From: an uncultured Coriobacteriaceae bacterium
GTDB lineage: Bacteria > Actinomycetota > Coriobacteriia > Coriobacteriales > Atopobiaceae
Reading direction: 5' to 3'
Assembly (NCBI GenBank): GCA_902779675.1
Contig: CACZCK010000010.1
Span: 44,391 to 108,390 of the forward strand
Length of the DNA stretch: 64,000 nt
Shown one piece after another: positions 36,365 to 45,954 of this stretch; the first letter of the stretch is position 1; the number at the start of each line of letters is the position of its first letter. Made by a program: the position numbers and the translations under genes. A model generated the notes under the pieces. The model did no database searches. It had not been told where the DNA came from and worked only from the letters and a program-made list of their open reading frames with translations.

Positions 36365-37123
36365 TTACAGAAGCGTAACGCCACGGTCCTCGCAGGCACG
36401 GGCGAACTCGCTGGAGAGTCCGCCGTCCGACACCACGACGTCGACGTCGCGAAGGTCGCATATCTTGAACGTCGAGGGTCGTTCCTCCTTGCTCGAGTCC
36501 ATGAGGACGACGCACTCGTGCGAGCGTTCGACGAGCGTCTGCTTGAAGACCGCCTCGTCATCCGATCCGCACGAGAACCCCTCCTTGCGCTGGCAGCCCG
36601 TGACACCCAGAAACACCTGGTCAAAGCTCTTGGACCGTACGGCCTCGATGGCGCGCGCTCCGGTGGTGCTCATTGAGTAGCGGTTGAGTCTGCCGCCGAT
36701 CAGGTAGGCCATCACGTGCTCGAGCTTGGCCAGCTCGGACGCGACGGTGAGGGAGTTGGTGAAGACCAGAAGCTCCATGTCCTCGATTGCGGCCGCGAGC
36801 GCCGTGGTGCTGCTTCCCGAGTCGATGAAGATGGTGTGCCCTGGGGCAATGAGCGCGGCAGCCTTCTTGGCGATATCGGTCTTCTCTGCCGAGCGCCTGC
36901 CAACACGGCGGGCCAGAAGATCGTCGGTGCCCACGGCAAAGCCCACGGACTTGGCTCCGCCATGCACGCGAATGATCTGGTGCTGCTGGTCGAGGGCCTT
37001 GAGGTCGGTACGCAACGTCATCTCGCTCACGTCAGGAAACCTGCGCTTTATCTGGGCAAACGTAACGCTTCCCTCACTGTTGACGAACTCGACGAGGGAA
37101 TCCCTGCGCTCTGCCATCGCCAT
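36365..37123 (-). CDS. DeoR-family transcriptional regulator
   Basis: A 252-residue repressor-type protein: N-terminal DeoR winged helix (AERRDSLVEFVNSEG, then DVSEMTLRTDLKALD as recognition region) and C-terminal sugar-phosphate sensor DeoRC (FIDSGSSTTALAAAI, VFTNSLTVASEL, FLGVTGCQ). The frame is open far upstream; the ATG at 37123 is chosen because family members begin two to four residues before the ERR motif, though 37147 is also possible. It lies downstream of the zinc dehydrogenase and probably controls it and the divergent mannitol-type PTS. Confidence 0.85.
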   Translation of the reverse strand: MAMAERRDSLVEFVNSEGSVTFAQIKRRFPDVSEMTLRTDLKALDQQHQIIRVHGGAKSVGFAVGTDDLLARRVGRRSAEKTDIAKKAAALIAPGHTIFIDSGSSTTALAAAIEDMELLVFTNSLTVASELAKLEHVMAYLIGGRLNRYSMSTTGARAIEAVRSKSFDQVFLGVTGCQRKEGFSCGSDDEAVFKQTLVERSHECVVLMDSSKEERPSTFKICDLRDVDVVVSDGGLSSEFARACEDRGVTLL

Positions 37124-37241
37124 GCCGCATACCCCACTCTCAATCATCTGAGTATCTTCACTATGATACAGCATGAGAGCATCACCACCCCATAAGGAGC
37201 GCGGCGGGCGCCTTGACGCCCGCCGCACGCCACGCAGCCGA

Positions 37242-38507
37242 TTAGTCCTCGTTCCAGTTCTCGAGCAGGAAGCGCTCGGCCGCCGGACACCACAGGCCGT
37301 TGTTGGCCTCGACGATGTCGGCCAGGGCTGCATAGCGCTCGTCCTCGTCGGCCTTACTCCGCAGGTCATCCAGGGCGATGAGCGGCATGGAGATGTGCGT
37401 GTAGATGAGCTTCTTGCCACCGGGAATGCCCGGCAGGTTGCAAGTGGTCTCAGCCGCAGCATCCAGACCGCCGATATGGGTGACCATGACGGCCGGGTCG
37501 ATGCGGCCGGCTGCCGTCAGCTCGAGCGACTCGATCATGTCGGCCGTGTTGCCGCCAGTGGTGCCCATGACGTGCGTGGAGTTGTAGTGCACGTCATAGA
37601 AGTTGATGGGCGCCTTGAACTGCGTGTCGGTGGGACCTGCAAAGAAGTTGAGGCAGCCGTCGCGGCCCAGAATGGCGCTGGACTGCTCGATGACCGCAGC
37701 CACCGGGGCGTAGCAGAGCACGTCATCGTAGCCCTTGCCGCCCGTGATGGCGCGCAGCTCGGCCACGGGGTCTTCCTTGTTGCCCGTGTTGACAAAGTGC
37801 AGCTCGACACCTGTCTCCTCCTTGACCTGCTCAGGCGGGAAGAGGCTTGCGGCGCGGTCGAGGCGCTCCTGGTTGATGTCGGTCACCACGAGCAGCCCGG
37901 GCTTGCGGTCGCGATGCAGCGCATAGGTGAGCGCACCAAGGCCCATCGGGCCGGCTCCGGCGGTAATGGCAAGGTTGCCGCCCTCGCGGATGCCCATCTC
38001 ATGGATATAGACGCCCATCTGCGTGTGATACGCCGCGTTGAGGGCACCGATGGAGCAGGACAGAGGCTCGGCCAGCGACGCCTGATAGTAGGCCTCGCCC
38101 TCGTACACGAGGAAGCTGTTGGTTGCAAAGATCTCCTGGGGCAGGATGCAGTAGGTTGCGTCGCCACCGCAGAACTCGTAGGAGTAGCCAGGAGAGTCCA
38201 TGGAACCCTTGTAGTTAATGGCCGGCTGAATTGTGAACTTCTGGCCGGGCTTGTAGAGGTCGGCGTACTTGGCGCCCACCTTCACGATGTTGCCCGCGAA
38301 CTCATGGCCAGTGATGGGCGGATGCTCCGCGGCGTCATCGTGGACGCGCTTGTGATCGGTGCCGAGCTTGGCCATCTTGTAGGTAGACATGCAAATGGAG
38401 TCGGAGATAACCTCGACCAGCATCTCGTCGTCGGCGATCTCGGGCAGCTCGATCTCCTCCAGGCGCAGATCCATAGCAGCGTGCAGCCTTACTGCCTTTG
38501 CCTTCAT
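37242..38507 (-). CDS. zinc-dependent MDR dehydrogenase (hexitol/sorbose-phosphate reductase-like)
   Basis: A 421-residue medium-chain dehydrogenase. Catalytic zinc ligands are probably the Cys of SICMSTYK, the His-Glu of ITGHEFAG and the Glu of LAEPLSCS. The four-Cys structural zinc lobe is absent. The Rossmann motif is GAGPMGLGALTYA. Its long form and the FCGGDATY segment resemble L-sorbose-1-phosphate reductase SorE and E. coli YggP, which sit beside mannitol/sorbose PTS genes. Start MKAKAVRL with AAGGGA upstream. It is divergent from mtlA; no MtlD is in the window, so it may oxidise the hexitol phosphate made by the PTS. Confidence 0.83.
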   Translation of the reverse strand: MKAKAVRLHAAMDLRLEEIELPEIADDEMLVEVISDSICMSTYKMAKLGTDHKRVHDDAAEHPPITGHEFAGNIVKVGAKYADLYKPGQKFTIQPAINYKGSMDSPGYSYEFCGGDATYCILPQEIFATNSFLVYEGEAYYQASLAEPLSCSIGALNAAYHTQMGVYIHEMGIREGGNLAITAGAGPMGLGALTYALHRDRKPGLLVVTDINQERLDRAASLFPPEQVKEETGVELHFVNTGNKEDPVAELRAITGGKGYDDVLCYAPVAAVIEQSSAILGRDGCLNFFAGPTDTQFKAPINFYDVHYNSTHVMGTTGGNTADMIESLELTAAGRIDPAVMVTHIGGLDAAAETTCNLPGIPGGKKLIYTHISMPLIALDDLRSKADEDERYAALADIVEANNGLWCPAAERFLLENWNED

Positions 38508-38822
38508 GCGACGTTCCCTTCTCGAGCGGCACATCCCTTGTTGTGCCGATGTACGTACTTTCGTTCCAACACCTTAACCACATTGTATTTATTGTTTCAA
38601 TAACGTCAAGTGTTGTTGCGAAAATTCCCGTTTTGTCCAACGCTGCAAGCTAAATAGCGCCACTTGCCTGTGTTTTATGCCCGTTTGCAGGTCTTATCTT
38701 TGCCAATGGGTGCAATTCCCCATTTCCTTCTTGAACTTTTGTTTTGACAGTAATAGACTCCTAATTGTCGTTTCAACACCTTGCACTTCAAACGACAGAT
38801 CCTCATCTGGAAGGAGAGGGAA
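38508..38822. promoter_or_regulatory. divergent control region of the dehydrogenase and mannitol-type PTS
   Basis: A 315-bp AT-rich region. It contains the palindrome TTATTG-TTT-CAATAA (38589-38603), a plausible DeoR-family operator, and a TTTTGACAG box near 38742 that could be a -35 element for the PTS gene although no good -10 follows at 17 bp. No gene is seen. Confidence 0.45.
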
Positions 38823-40682
38823 ATGGCAGACATTCGAGCGGGGGTTGCCAAGTTCGGCAAGTTCCTCAGCGGCATGGTCATGCCCAACATCGGTGCCTTT
38901 ATCGCGTGGGGCTTCCTCACTGCACTCTTTATCGAGACGGGCTGGCTGCCCAACGCCTCGCTGGCCGAGATGGTCGGCCCCATCCTCAAGTACCTGATTC
39001 CCGTTCTGATCGCTGGCCAGGGTGGCCAGGCCATCGCCGGCCAGCGCGGTCGCGTCATCGGATCGGTCGCCGTCATGGGCGCCATCATCGGATCCGAGTA
39101 CACCATGCTCATGGGCGCCATGCTCATGGGCCCGCTCGCTGGCCTCATCATCAAGAAGTGGGACGAGTTCGCTAGCACCTGGAAGCCCGCTGGCCTCGAG
39201 ATGCTCGTCGACAACTTCTCGCTCGGCATCCTCGGCATGCTGCTTGCCATCGCCGGTTACTGGGGAGTCGGCCCCTTCATGGGCGGCATCCTGGTCGTCC
39301 TGCAGGCAGGCGTCGAGATGCTCGTCAATGCTCACCTGCTGCCCCTGCTGGCCGTCTTCATCGAGCCCGCTAAGGTGCTGTTCCTCAACAACGCCATCGG
39401 CAACGGCGTCTTCGTGCCCATCGCAACCGAGCAGGCCAAGACCGCTGGCCAGTCCATCATGTACATGCTCGAGTCCAACCCCGGCCCCGGCCTCGGCGTC
39501 CTCCTCGCCTACTGCCTCTTCTGCAAGGACGAGGCGACCAAGCAGTCCGCTCCTGGCGCCGTCATCATTCACTTCCTCGGCGGCATCCATGAGATCTACT
39601 TCCCCTACGTTCTCATGAACCCCAGGGTCATCATCGCCCCCATCGTGGGCAACATCGTCTCCATCCTGCTGTTCAGCATCTTTGGCTTCGGCCTCGTCGG
39701 CCCCGCCTCCCCCGGCTCCATCATCGCCTTCCTCGCCATGGCGCCCCAGGGCCAGACCATCATGATCCTGCTCGGCGTGCTTGCCGGCGCTGCCGTGTCC
39801 TTCCTGATCGCCTCGCCCATCGTTCGCGCCTCTGACGTCTCCGACCTCGCCGGTGCCCAGGCGGCCGTCTCCAGCATGAAGGCTGGCGACTCCCCCGCAG
39901 ACGCCAAGGCTGGCTTCGGCGACAAGATCATCTTCGCCTGCGACGCTGGCATGGGCTCCTCCGCCATGGGCGCCACCCGCTTCCGCAACCGCATCAAGCT
40001 CGACCGCCCCGACCTCATCGTCGAGCATGCCTCCGTGGACGAGGTTCCTGCTGACGCCCGCATCGTCGTCGTGCAGGCCAACCTGGCCGACCGCGCCCGC
40101 AAGAGCGCCCCGCAGGCCCAGTTCGTGGTCATCAACAACTTCCTGTCCGACCCCAACCTCGACGGCCTGTACAACTCGCTCGTGGCTGCCTCCGCTGCAG
40201 CCGGCGTCGGCGAGACCGACCAGGACGAGCTCGTCAAGAAGATCGAGACTCCGACCCAGCCCAGCATCGCCATCGATCGCGAGGGCATCAAGATCGGTTG
40301 CCCGTCCGTCACCAAGGAGGAGGCAATCCGCGCCTCCGGCGAGCTGCTGATGGCTCACGGCGCCGTTGACGCAGGCTACATCGACGCCATGTTCGAGCGC
40401 GAGCGCGTCCAGAGCGTCTACATGGGCATGGGCGTCGCCATCCCGCACGGCACCAACGAGGCCAAGGACTCCGTCAAGAAGACCTGCGTCACCCTGCACC
40501 AGTATCCCGAGGGCGTCGATTGGGGCGAGGAGAAGGCCTACCTGGTCTTCGGCATCGCCGGCGCCGGCGGAGAGCACCTGCAGGTCCTGGCCAACGTCGC
40601 CCGCGCCCTAGAGGACGAGGAAGTCGTCGAGAAGATGCGCACCACCACCGACGTTGACTGGCTGCTGCAGATCTTGAGCTAG
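38823..40682 (+). CDS. mtlA: PTS EIICBA, mannitol family
   Basis: A 619-residue three-domain permease. EIIC (about 1-340) has MPNIGAFIAWG, the GGIHEIYFPYVLM motif and about eight helices. EIIB (about 375-465) has the phospho-Cys in ACDAGMGSSAMGA. EIIA (about 475-619) has the phospho-His in GVAIPHGT. It takes up and phosphorylates mannitol or a related hexitol. The start MADIRAGV follows AAGGAGAGG; an ATG 14 codons earlier lacks a ribosome site. It is divergent from the zinc dehydrogenase and ends before a strong terminator. Confidence 0.93.
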   Translation: MADIRAGVAKFGKFLSGMVMPNIGAFIAWGFLTALFIETGWLPNASLAEMVGPILKYLIPVLIAGQGGQAIAGQRGRVIGSVAVMGAIIGSEYTMLMGAMLMGPLAGLIIKKWDEFASTWKPAGLEMLVDNFSLGILGMLLAIAGYWGVGPFMGGILVVLQAGVEMLVNAHLLPLLAVFIEPAKVLFLNNAIGNGVFVPIATEQAKTAGQSIMYMLESNPGPGLGVLLAYCLFCKDEATKQSAPGAVIIHFLGGIHEIYFPYVLMNPRVIIAPIVGNIVSILLFSIFGFGLVGPASPGSIIAFLAMAPQGQTIMILLGVLAGAAVSFLIASPIVRASDVSDLAGAQAAVSSMKAGDSPADAKAGFGDKIIFACDAGMGSSAMGATRFRNRIKLDRPDLIVEHASVDEVPADARIVVVQANLADRARKSAPQAQFVVINNFLSDPNLDGLYNSLVAASAAAGVGETDQDELVKKIETPTQPSIAIDREGIKIGCPSVTKEEAIRASGELLMAHGAVDAGYIDAMFERERVQSVYMGMGVAIPHGTNEAKDSVKKTCVTLHQYPEGVDWGEEKAYLVFGIAGAGGEHLQVLANVARALEDEEVVEKMRTTTDVDWLLQILS

Positions 40683-40729
40683 TCCCCTTCCCTTCCAACC
40701 TGGCAGCATCCTGATGCCAGGTACGTGCG

Positions 40730-40772
40730 GAGGCGCCGGAGCGGTCGAAAGACCACTTCGGCGCCTCTTTTT
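40730..40772 (+). terminator. rho-independent terminator after the mannitol-type PTS
   Basis: GAGGCGCCGGAG (40730-40741) pairs with CTTCGGCGCCTC (40756-40767). An inner GGTC-GAAA-GACC tetraloop caps it and TTTTT follows. Confidence 0.92.
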
Positions 40773-40845
40773 GCATCCACGCTGCATGTGCTATGGTCTT
40801 GCGGCAGCCACTAAGCAGCATCGCGCACGGTCCCAAGGAGCACCT

Positions 40846-41763
40846 ATGTCCTCGCGCAAGAACAACCAGCTCGCGTACCTCATCGCCTGTCTCTGCGTCG
40901 CCCTTCTCGCCGGTACGCTGGCCATGGCCCTCTGCCGCCCCCATAAGGCCGAGGAGCCCAAGGAGAAACCCGCCAAGCAAGAGGTGGTCGTCATGGACAA
41001 GATGCAGAACGAATCTCCCGAGGAGAAGGAAGCCGAACTGGCACCGGAGGCCGAGACGGACCAACCCGACCCACGCGATACCGAGTTTGCCCTCGACCCC
41101 GCGCGCACGGAGTGGAGCTACGACGAGAGCGACACTAAGGTGGTCTACCTCACCTTTGACGACGGCCCTTCCGAGAACACGCAGGCCGTGCTGGACATCC
41201 TCGACGAGTACGGGATCAAGGCGGCTTTCTTTGTCACGGCCATCAATCCCGATTACCTGGACATGATCGGTGAGTGCTACCGCCGCGGACACACCATCGG
41301 CATGCACACCTACTCGCACGACTATGCGCAGGTATATGCCTCGTACGACGCCTACTGGGAGGACCTCGATGCCATCGCGGCAATCGTGGAGGACCAGATC
41401 GGCTACGTGCCCTGCTTCATCCGCTTCCCCGGCGGGTCGTCCAACACGGTCTCGGCCAACTACTGCACCGGTATCATGTCAACGCTTGCGCCGGATGTCC
41501 TCGATCGGGGCTACCAGTACTACGACTGGGACGCAAGCTGCGGTGACGGCGCCAAGCACACGGCAGACGAGCTCGTGGAGGCGACAAAGGCCGACACCAG
41601 CTACGGCTACACGAAGATCGTGTTCCTCATGCACGATGGCGCGAACAAGGAGACGACCGTCGAGGCGTTGCCCCGCATCGTCGAGTACTTTAAGAGCGAG
41701 GGCTACACCTTTGCGCCACTCGACCGCAGCACGCCAGCTCCCCACCACGGCATCGGTAACTAG
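40846..41763 (+). CDS. membrane-anchored polysaccharide deacetylase (NodB/CE4)
   Basis: A 305-residue protein with one N-terminal membrane helix (about 8-28), a charged Glu/Lys/Pro linker, and a CE4 NodB domain (about 95-300) outside the cell. Catalytic and metal motifs are TFDDGPS (base Asp and metal Asp), HTYSHDY (metal His pair), RFPGGSSN and the late FLMHDG. Such enzymes deacetylate peptidoglycan GlcNAc/MurNAc and protect against lysozyme. The start MSSRKNNQ has AAGGAGC upstream. It is a single gene between the PTS terminator and a convergent HAD gene. Confidence 0.9.
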   Translation: MSSRKNNQLAYLIACLCVALLAGTLAMALCRPHKAEEPKEKPAKQEVVVMDKMQNESPEEKEAELAPEAETDQPDPRDTEFALDPARTEWSYDESDTKVVYLTFDDGPSENTQAVLDILDEYGIKAAFFVTAINPDYLDMIGECYRRGHTIGMHTYSHDYAQVYASYDAYWEDLDAIAAIVEDQIGYVPCFIRFPGGSSNTVSANYCTGIMSTLAPDVLDRGYQYYDWDASCGDGAKHTADELVEATKADTSYGYTKIVFLMHDGANKETTVEALPRIVEYFKSEGYTFAPLDRSTPAPHHGIGN

Positions 41764-41778
41764 CGCCCGACCGTCCGC

Positions 41779-42432
41779 TTATCCCAGCTTGCCTGCCACG
41801 AGAAGGTCGCGCACCTCAAACAGGTCCTTGCAGATGCAGGCCGCGTTCTCGCGGGCGAAGTCGTCGGGGGCAAGCATGTCGGGCACCATCACGGTTATAA
41901 AGCCGCCCGCCACGCCGGCGCGCACGCCCGAGAGGCTGTCCTCGAAGACGAGCGTGTGCGCAGGATCGACGCCCATTGCGGCTGCCGTGTTGAGGAAGAT
42001 GTCGGGTGCGGGCTTGGGGTTGGCCATGCCCACGCCCGTGAAGAGCTCGCTGAAGTACTCGCGCACGCCACCGTTGGTGAGGTTCAGGCCGATGGCCTCG
42101 AGCGAGCTGGACGAGGCAACCGCCATGGGAATGCCCTGCTCCTTGAGGTAGGTGAGCAGCTCGTCGAGACCGGGCTTCTTGGGAGCGCCCTTCCGCAGCT
42201 CCTCGTGCACCATCTCGTAGGCCTTCTCGCGCACGTAGGCCGCATCGGCCTCGGGGGCGAAGCGGCTGATGACCGCCTCCATCGTCTTGCCCGATGTGCC
42301 ACGCACCGCATCGGCGAGGCCCTCCGGATACTCGATGCCGATGGTCGCCAGCACCGGCGCCCACGTCCGCGTCCAGATGGGCTCGGTATCGAACATCAGG
42401 CCGTCCATGTCAAAAATCGCACCCTCGATCAT
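41779..42432 (-). CDS. HAD-superfamily phosphatase, beta-phosphoglucomutase-like
   Basis: A 217-residue subfamily IA HAD protein: FDMDGLMFDTEP (nucleophile and acid Asp), ASSSS (motif II), the Lys in NPKPAPDIF, and FEDSLSG (motif IV). A helical C1 cap lies between residues 18 and 85. Substrates of such proteins are sugar phosphates or small phosphomonoesters; the position beside glmM does not settle which. Upstream is TGAGGAGGGGATGCACG ahead of the ATG at 42432. Confidence 0.85.
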   Translation of the reverse strand: MIEGAIFDMDGLMFDTEPIWTRTWAPVLATIGIEYPEGLADAVRGTSGKTMEAVISRFAPEADAAYVREKAYEMVHEELRKGAPKKPGLDELLTYLKEQGIPMAVASSSSLEAIGLNLTNGGVREYFSELFTGVGMANPKPAPDIFLNTAAAMGVDPAHTLVFEDSLSGVRAGVAGGFITVMVPDMLAPDDFARENAACICKDLFEVRDLLVAGKLG

Positions 42433-42570
42433 CGTGCATCCCCTCCTCAGTTGCCTCTCTTCCCTTGCTATCTAGTCTAACGCCCGCTTGGCACACTTGC
42501 TCCTGGGGTACCCCTGTACTGCCAGCTCAACGGGACGGATGGCACGGGATTTCCCGCAAGCAGGCATGCC

Positions 42571-42602
42571 AAAAGGAGGGCCGCCCCGTCGGGCAGCCCT
42601 CC
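42571..42602 (-). terminator. terminator of glmM
   Basis: GGAGGGC (42575-42581) with GCCCTCC (42596-42602) and inner GCCC-CGTC-GGGC; on the minus strand TTTTGG follows. It lies 38 bp past the glmM stop. Confidence 0.8.
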
Positions 42603-42639
42603 CCAGACTTTGTATGCGCTTGTGGAGATGCCGATGGCC

Positions 42640-43977
42640 TTATGCGCGATACTTCTCCACGGCAGCCAGGACGATGTCGTCCGCCTGCTTGCAGAGCTCG
42701 TCAGTCGGAGCCTCGGCCAGGATGCGCACGAGCTGCTCGGTGCCGCTTGCGCGCACGAAGCAGCGGCCGTTGCCAGCGAGGAACTCGTTGGCCCTCTTCT
42801 CGGCAGCCTTCACAGCGGGGTCTGCCATGGCCGCATCGCGGTCGGTGACCGGGACGTTGACAAGCAGCTGCGGATACAGCTTGACCGGACGCACGAGCGT
42901 GGAGAGGCTCTCCTTCTCCGAGCGGACCGCCTCCATGATGCGCAGGCTTGTCATGATACCGTCGCCCGTGTTCTCGATGTCGCCAAAGATGATGTGACCG
43001 CTCTGCTCGCCGCCCAGGCTGTAGCCGTTCTCGCGCATGCAGGCGTAGACGTACTTGTCGCCCACGTCGGTGCTCTCGTAGTTGATGCCGATCTCGTCGA
43101 GCGCCTTGAAGAAGCCGAAGTTGCTCATGACAGTGGGGACGATCGTGGACTTGGCGAGACCGCCGTGCTTGTTGAGGTAGCGGCCGCACACGTACAGGAT
43201 CAGGTCGCCGTCGACCACGTGGCCGCGATCGTCAACAGCCAGGCAGCGGTCTGCGTCGCCGTCGTAGGCAAAGCCCACGTCGAGGTTGTTGCGCAGGACG
43301 TAGCTCTGCATCTCCTCGATGTGCGTCGAGCCGCAGTTGACGTTGATGTTGAAGCCATTGGGCGTGTTGTTGAACACGTAGACGTCGGCGCCCAGCGCGT
43401 CGAAGACGGGCTTTGCGACGCTCGATGCCGCGCCGTTGGCGCAGTCGAGGCCGACGCGCACGCCCTGAAGGCTGAAGTTGGCGCTCGCGATGAGGTGGGC
43501 GATGTAGCGATTGCGGCCCTGCATGAAGTCGACCGTGCAGCCGATCTTGTCGCCGGTTGCCAGAGGCACGTCGATCTCGCCGTCGATGTAGCTCTCGATC
43601 TGCTCGAGCACCGCCTCGTCCATCTTCTCGCCGTTATGGTTGACGAGCTTGATGCCGTTGTCGCCGTAGGGGTTGTGGCTGGCGGTGATCATGATGCCGC
43701 AGTCGAAGGCGCCGTCAGCCGTGACGTAGCTTACGCCCGGGGTGGGGATGACGTGCAGCATGTAGGCATCGGCACCACTGGCGACGAGGCCACTGACCAG
43801 CGCGGACTCAAACATATAGCTCGAGCGGCGGGTGTCCTTGCCAAGCACGATGCGTGCCTTGCGGTCCTGGCGCAAGCCATAGTACCAGCCAACGAATCGG
43901 CCGATCTTATAGGCATGCTCGACATTGAGGCCCTCATTTGCGCGGCCGCGGAAGCCATCGGTTCCAAAGTACTTCAT
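42640..43977 (-). CDS. glmM: phosphoglucosamine mutase
   Basis: A 445-residue alpha-phosphohexomutase converting glucosamine-6-P to glucosamine-1-P for UDP-GlcNAc. The N-terminus has KYFGTDGFRG, the phosphoserine loop is TASHNPYGDNG, the metal loop DGDADR and the sugar loop GGEQSGH. The C-terminal phosphate loop is RASGTEQLVR. The start MKYFGT follows AGGGGGATT; 11 upstream codons are not family-like. It follows glmS in the pathway, though the two are 10 kb apart. Confidence 0.96.
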   Translation of the reverse strand: MKYFGTDGFRGRANEGLNVEHAYKIGRFVGWYYGLRQDRKARIVLGKDTRRSSYMFESALVSGLVASGADAYMLHVIPTPGVSYVTADGAFDCGIMITASHNPYGDNGIKLVNHNGEKMDEAVLEQIESYIDGEIDVPLATGDKIGCTVDFMQGRNRYIAHLIASANFSLQGVRVGLDCANGAASSVAKPVFDALGADVYVFNNTPNGFNINVNCGSTHIEEMQSYVLRNNLDVGFAYDGDADRCLAVDDRGHVVDGDLILYVCGRYLNKHGGLAKSTIVPTVMSNFGFFKALDEIGINYESTDVGDKYVYACMRENGYSLGGEQSGHIIFGDIENTGDGIMTSLRIMEAVRSEKESLSTLVRPVKLYPQLLVNVPVTDRDAAMADPAVKAAEKRANEFLAGNGRCFVRASGTEQLVRILAEAPTDELCKQADDIVLAAVEKYRA

Positions 43978-44118
43978 CCGAATCCCCCTTGAGAGCGTTC
44001 GTTCTCGCAAATCCGATTCATTTTACCAGCGACCGTTGGTCCAAGCCGTGTCCCTCGGTGCACGGACAGAATCTGTGTACTTGGGCAGGTTGCCTTGAGG
44101 CGGGTTTTAGGTGCGCGC

Positions 44119-45954
44119 TCACTCCTGCGCGGGCCGTGCGTGCTTGCCGCGAGGCGGCTTGGTCTCGGTTCCCCACACATCCATAGACTCCGACCGACGA
44201 AAGACCCCGTCATCATCCAGGACGAACCCGTCCATAATGAGCGCGTCAATCAGGGGCTGGTAGCCTGGGACGCGAACCTCCTGGAGCCTCGTGCACCCAA
44301 AGAAGGAGGCCGTGATCTCATCCCAGTAGTTGAAGCGCAGGCTCATCTGGCTCAGGTCGGCGGAGACGAGCCTCGTGCATCCCTCGAAGAGACCTTCCAG
44401 CTTCCAGTCGTGGCACAGCACCCGATGCTCCCGCTCATACGATGCCAGCGCGATGGAACTCCTAAGCTCCACGCGTGAGAACGAGTCCCGTACGTCAGCC
44501 CATGGAGCCCGACCGTCAATCGACCAAACCTCGCCATCGATCACGAGGGTGTCCCCATCGATGTGCCAGCCCTTTCGATTCTGCTCCGCCGCCGTCCGGT
44601 AGCGAGCGAAGCGCCTCGCAATCTCCTCACGGAAGGGGAAGGGCTCGCCCTCCTTCAATTCATGCGACCCCAGCACTGGCGCGACATACAGCATCGCAAG
44701 ACTCCAGATATCGAGGCGCTTTATGTCAAGCCTGTAGCTGTTGGCACGCCGCTCACGGTCGTAGCGCTCTACGGGTTTCGGGCTCGCGCCCTCCTCGTTG
44801 ACCCAGCTGTAGTCCCAAACCTTGAGAAGGATGACGCCGCGCATCCCGACGTCGGTCATATAGAAGCGGTAGAGCTGCTCCTCGCTGAGGGCTTCGGAGG
44901 CGAGCAGGTACACAGCCAGCCTCTTACCGCTTCGCATGCGCTGCTCGACCTGCTTGATCTGCGAGAGCTCAAAGACCTCGCGACTGTCAGGGCAGAACTG
45001 GCGCAGCAGCTCGGCGAGTCTCCTTGCGTGGCTGTCGTCGCCGCTCATGATCAGTATGTCGGGACCCGTGCTCGAGGGGGTGAAGCTGTCGTCCCAATAG
45101 ATGTCGTGAATCCTGCGCTTCAGCGCATCCCTCTCGGCGTCTTCGCGCGACGCCTCTTCCCTGCGCTGGCGCTCCGCCTCCCTGCGCTCGCGCGTCGCCT
45201 CCTCCTCGCGACGCCTTTGCGTGGCCTCCCACTCCCACTGCTGACGTGCAGCCTCCTCCTTGCGGCGGTTCTTCTCGGCCTCCCGCTGACGGCGCTCCTC
45301 CAGCTCCGCCTGGCGCGCGGCCAGGACCTTGTCGCTCGGGAGCCTGTTTCGCTCGGCCTCCTTGGCCCTAATCTCCTGCTTGATCTCGCGGATGCGCTTC
45401 TTGGAGCGCGTGGCCTCGGTGTTTCCGACGCTCTTCAAGCCGTTGGCGATGCCAGAGAAGAGCGGGCACTCCTTGAGGACAATCAGGACGATGATGCCAA
45501 GGATGACGCCCTCGACATAGGGCAGGTAGGGGCTGGCGATGGGCAACGCCATCGAGAGGAGCTCCGCCAGAAGCGTCAGGAACTGGTACGGAAAGGCGAA
45601 GAAGATGGTCAGGATGACCTCGCCAAGCCAGCCGAGCGCGTGGGCACCATAGACCAAAGGAACGGTCTCGGACTCGTAGGTGTTGAGCGCGGTCAGGCGC
45701 TGATCAAGCACGCTGACCAGCTCGTTTGTGTCCCACCAGCCCAGCTGCGCGCCCATGTGGATCGCAAGCGAGTTCAGCACGAGCACGGCGATGATCGTGA
45801 TCACGATGAACTCCCGCCAGGTGGACCCGCCCTTCCGGTGGCCCAAGGCCTGCTGGTACGTGCGCTCCTCATCCTTGAGATCGAGGGTCAGCCGGGCAAT
45901 GTCGGATGCCAGCCGATCGTCCATCTGGAGGTACTTCTCTAGCTCTGGGCTCAT
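44119..45954 (-). CDS. membrane coiled-coil protein with TIR-like segment and leucine-rich/BspA-like tail
   Basis: A 611-residue protein I cannot assign to a named family. Two or three membrane helices are seen (about 48-66, 112-140 and 148-166). Then comes a 100-residue Arg/Glu-rich coiled coil (about 180-285). Residues about 300-390 look like a TIR/SEFIR-type alpha/beta domain (DILIMSGDDSHARRLAELL, then AVYLLASEALSEEQLYRFY and GVILLKVWDYSW). The tail (about 470-595) has BspA/LRR-like units (LEGLFEGCTRLVSADLS, FFGCTRLQEVRVPG). Start at 45954 has GACGGGAAA upstream. It ends in TGA, unusual here. It is a lone gene between glmM and rpsI; a sensing or defence role is possible but unproven. Confidence 0.65.
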   Translation of the reverse strand: MSPELEKYLQMDDRLASDIARLTLDLKDEERTYQQALGHRKGGSTWREFIVITIIAVLVLNSLAIHMGAQLGWWDTNELVSVLDQRLTALNTYESETVPLVYGAHALGWLGEVILTIFFAFPYQFLTLLAELLSMALPIASPYLPYVEGVILGIIVLIVLKECPLFSGIANGLKSVGNTEATRSKKRIREIKQEIRAKEAERNRLPSDKVLAARQAELEERRQREAEKNRRKEEAARQQWEWEATQRRREEEATRERREAERQRREEASREDAERDALKRRIHDIYWDDSFTPSSTGPDILIMSGDDSHARRLAELLRQFCPDSREVFELSQIKQVEQRMRSGKRLAVYLLASEALSEEQLYRFYMTDVGMRGVILLKVWDYSWVNEEGASPKPVERYDRERRANSYRLDIKRLDIWSLAMLYVAPVLGSHELKEGEPFPFREEIARRFARYRTAAEQNRKGWHIDGDTLVIDGEVWSIDGRAPWADVRDSFSRVELRSSIALASYEREHRVLCHDWKLEGLFEGCTRLVSADLSQMSLRFNYWDEITASFFGCTRLQEVRVPGYQPLIDALIMDGFVLDDDGVFRRSESMDVWGTETKPPRGKHARPAQE

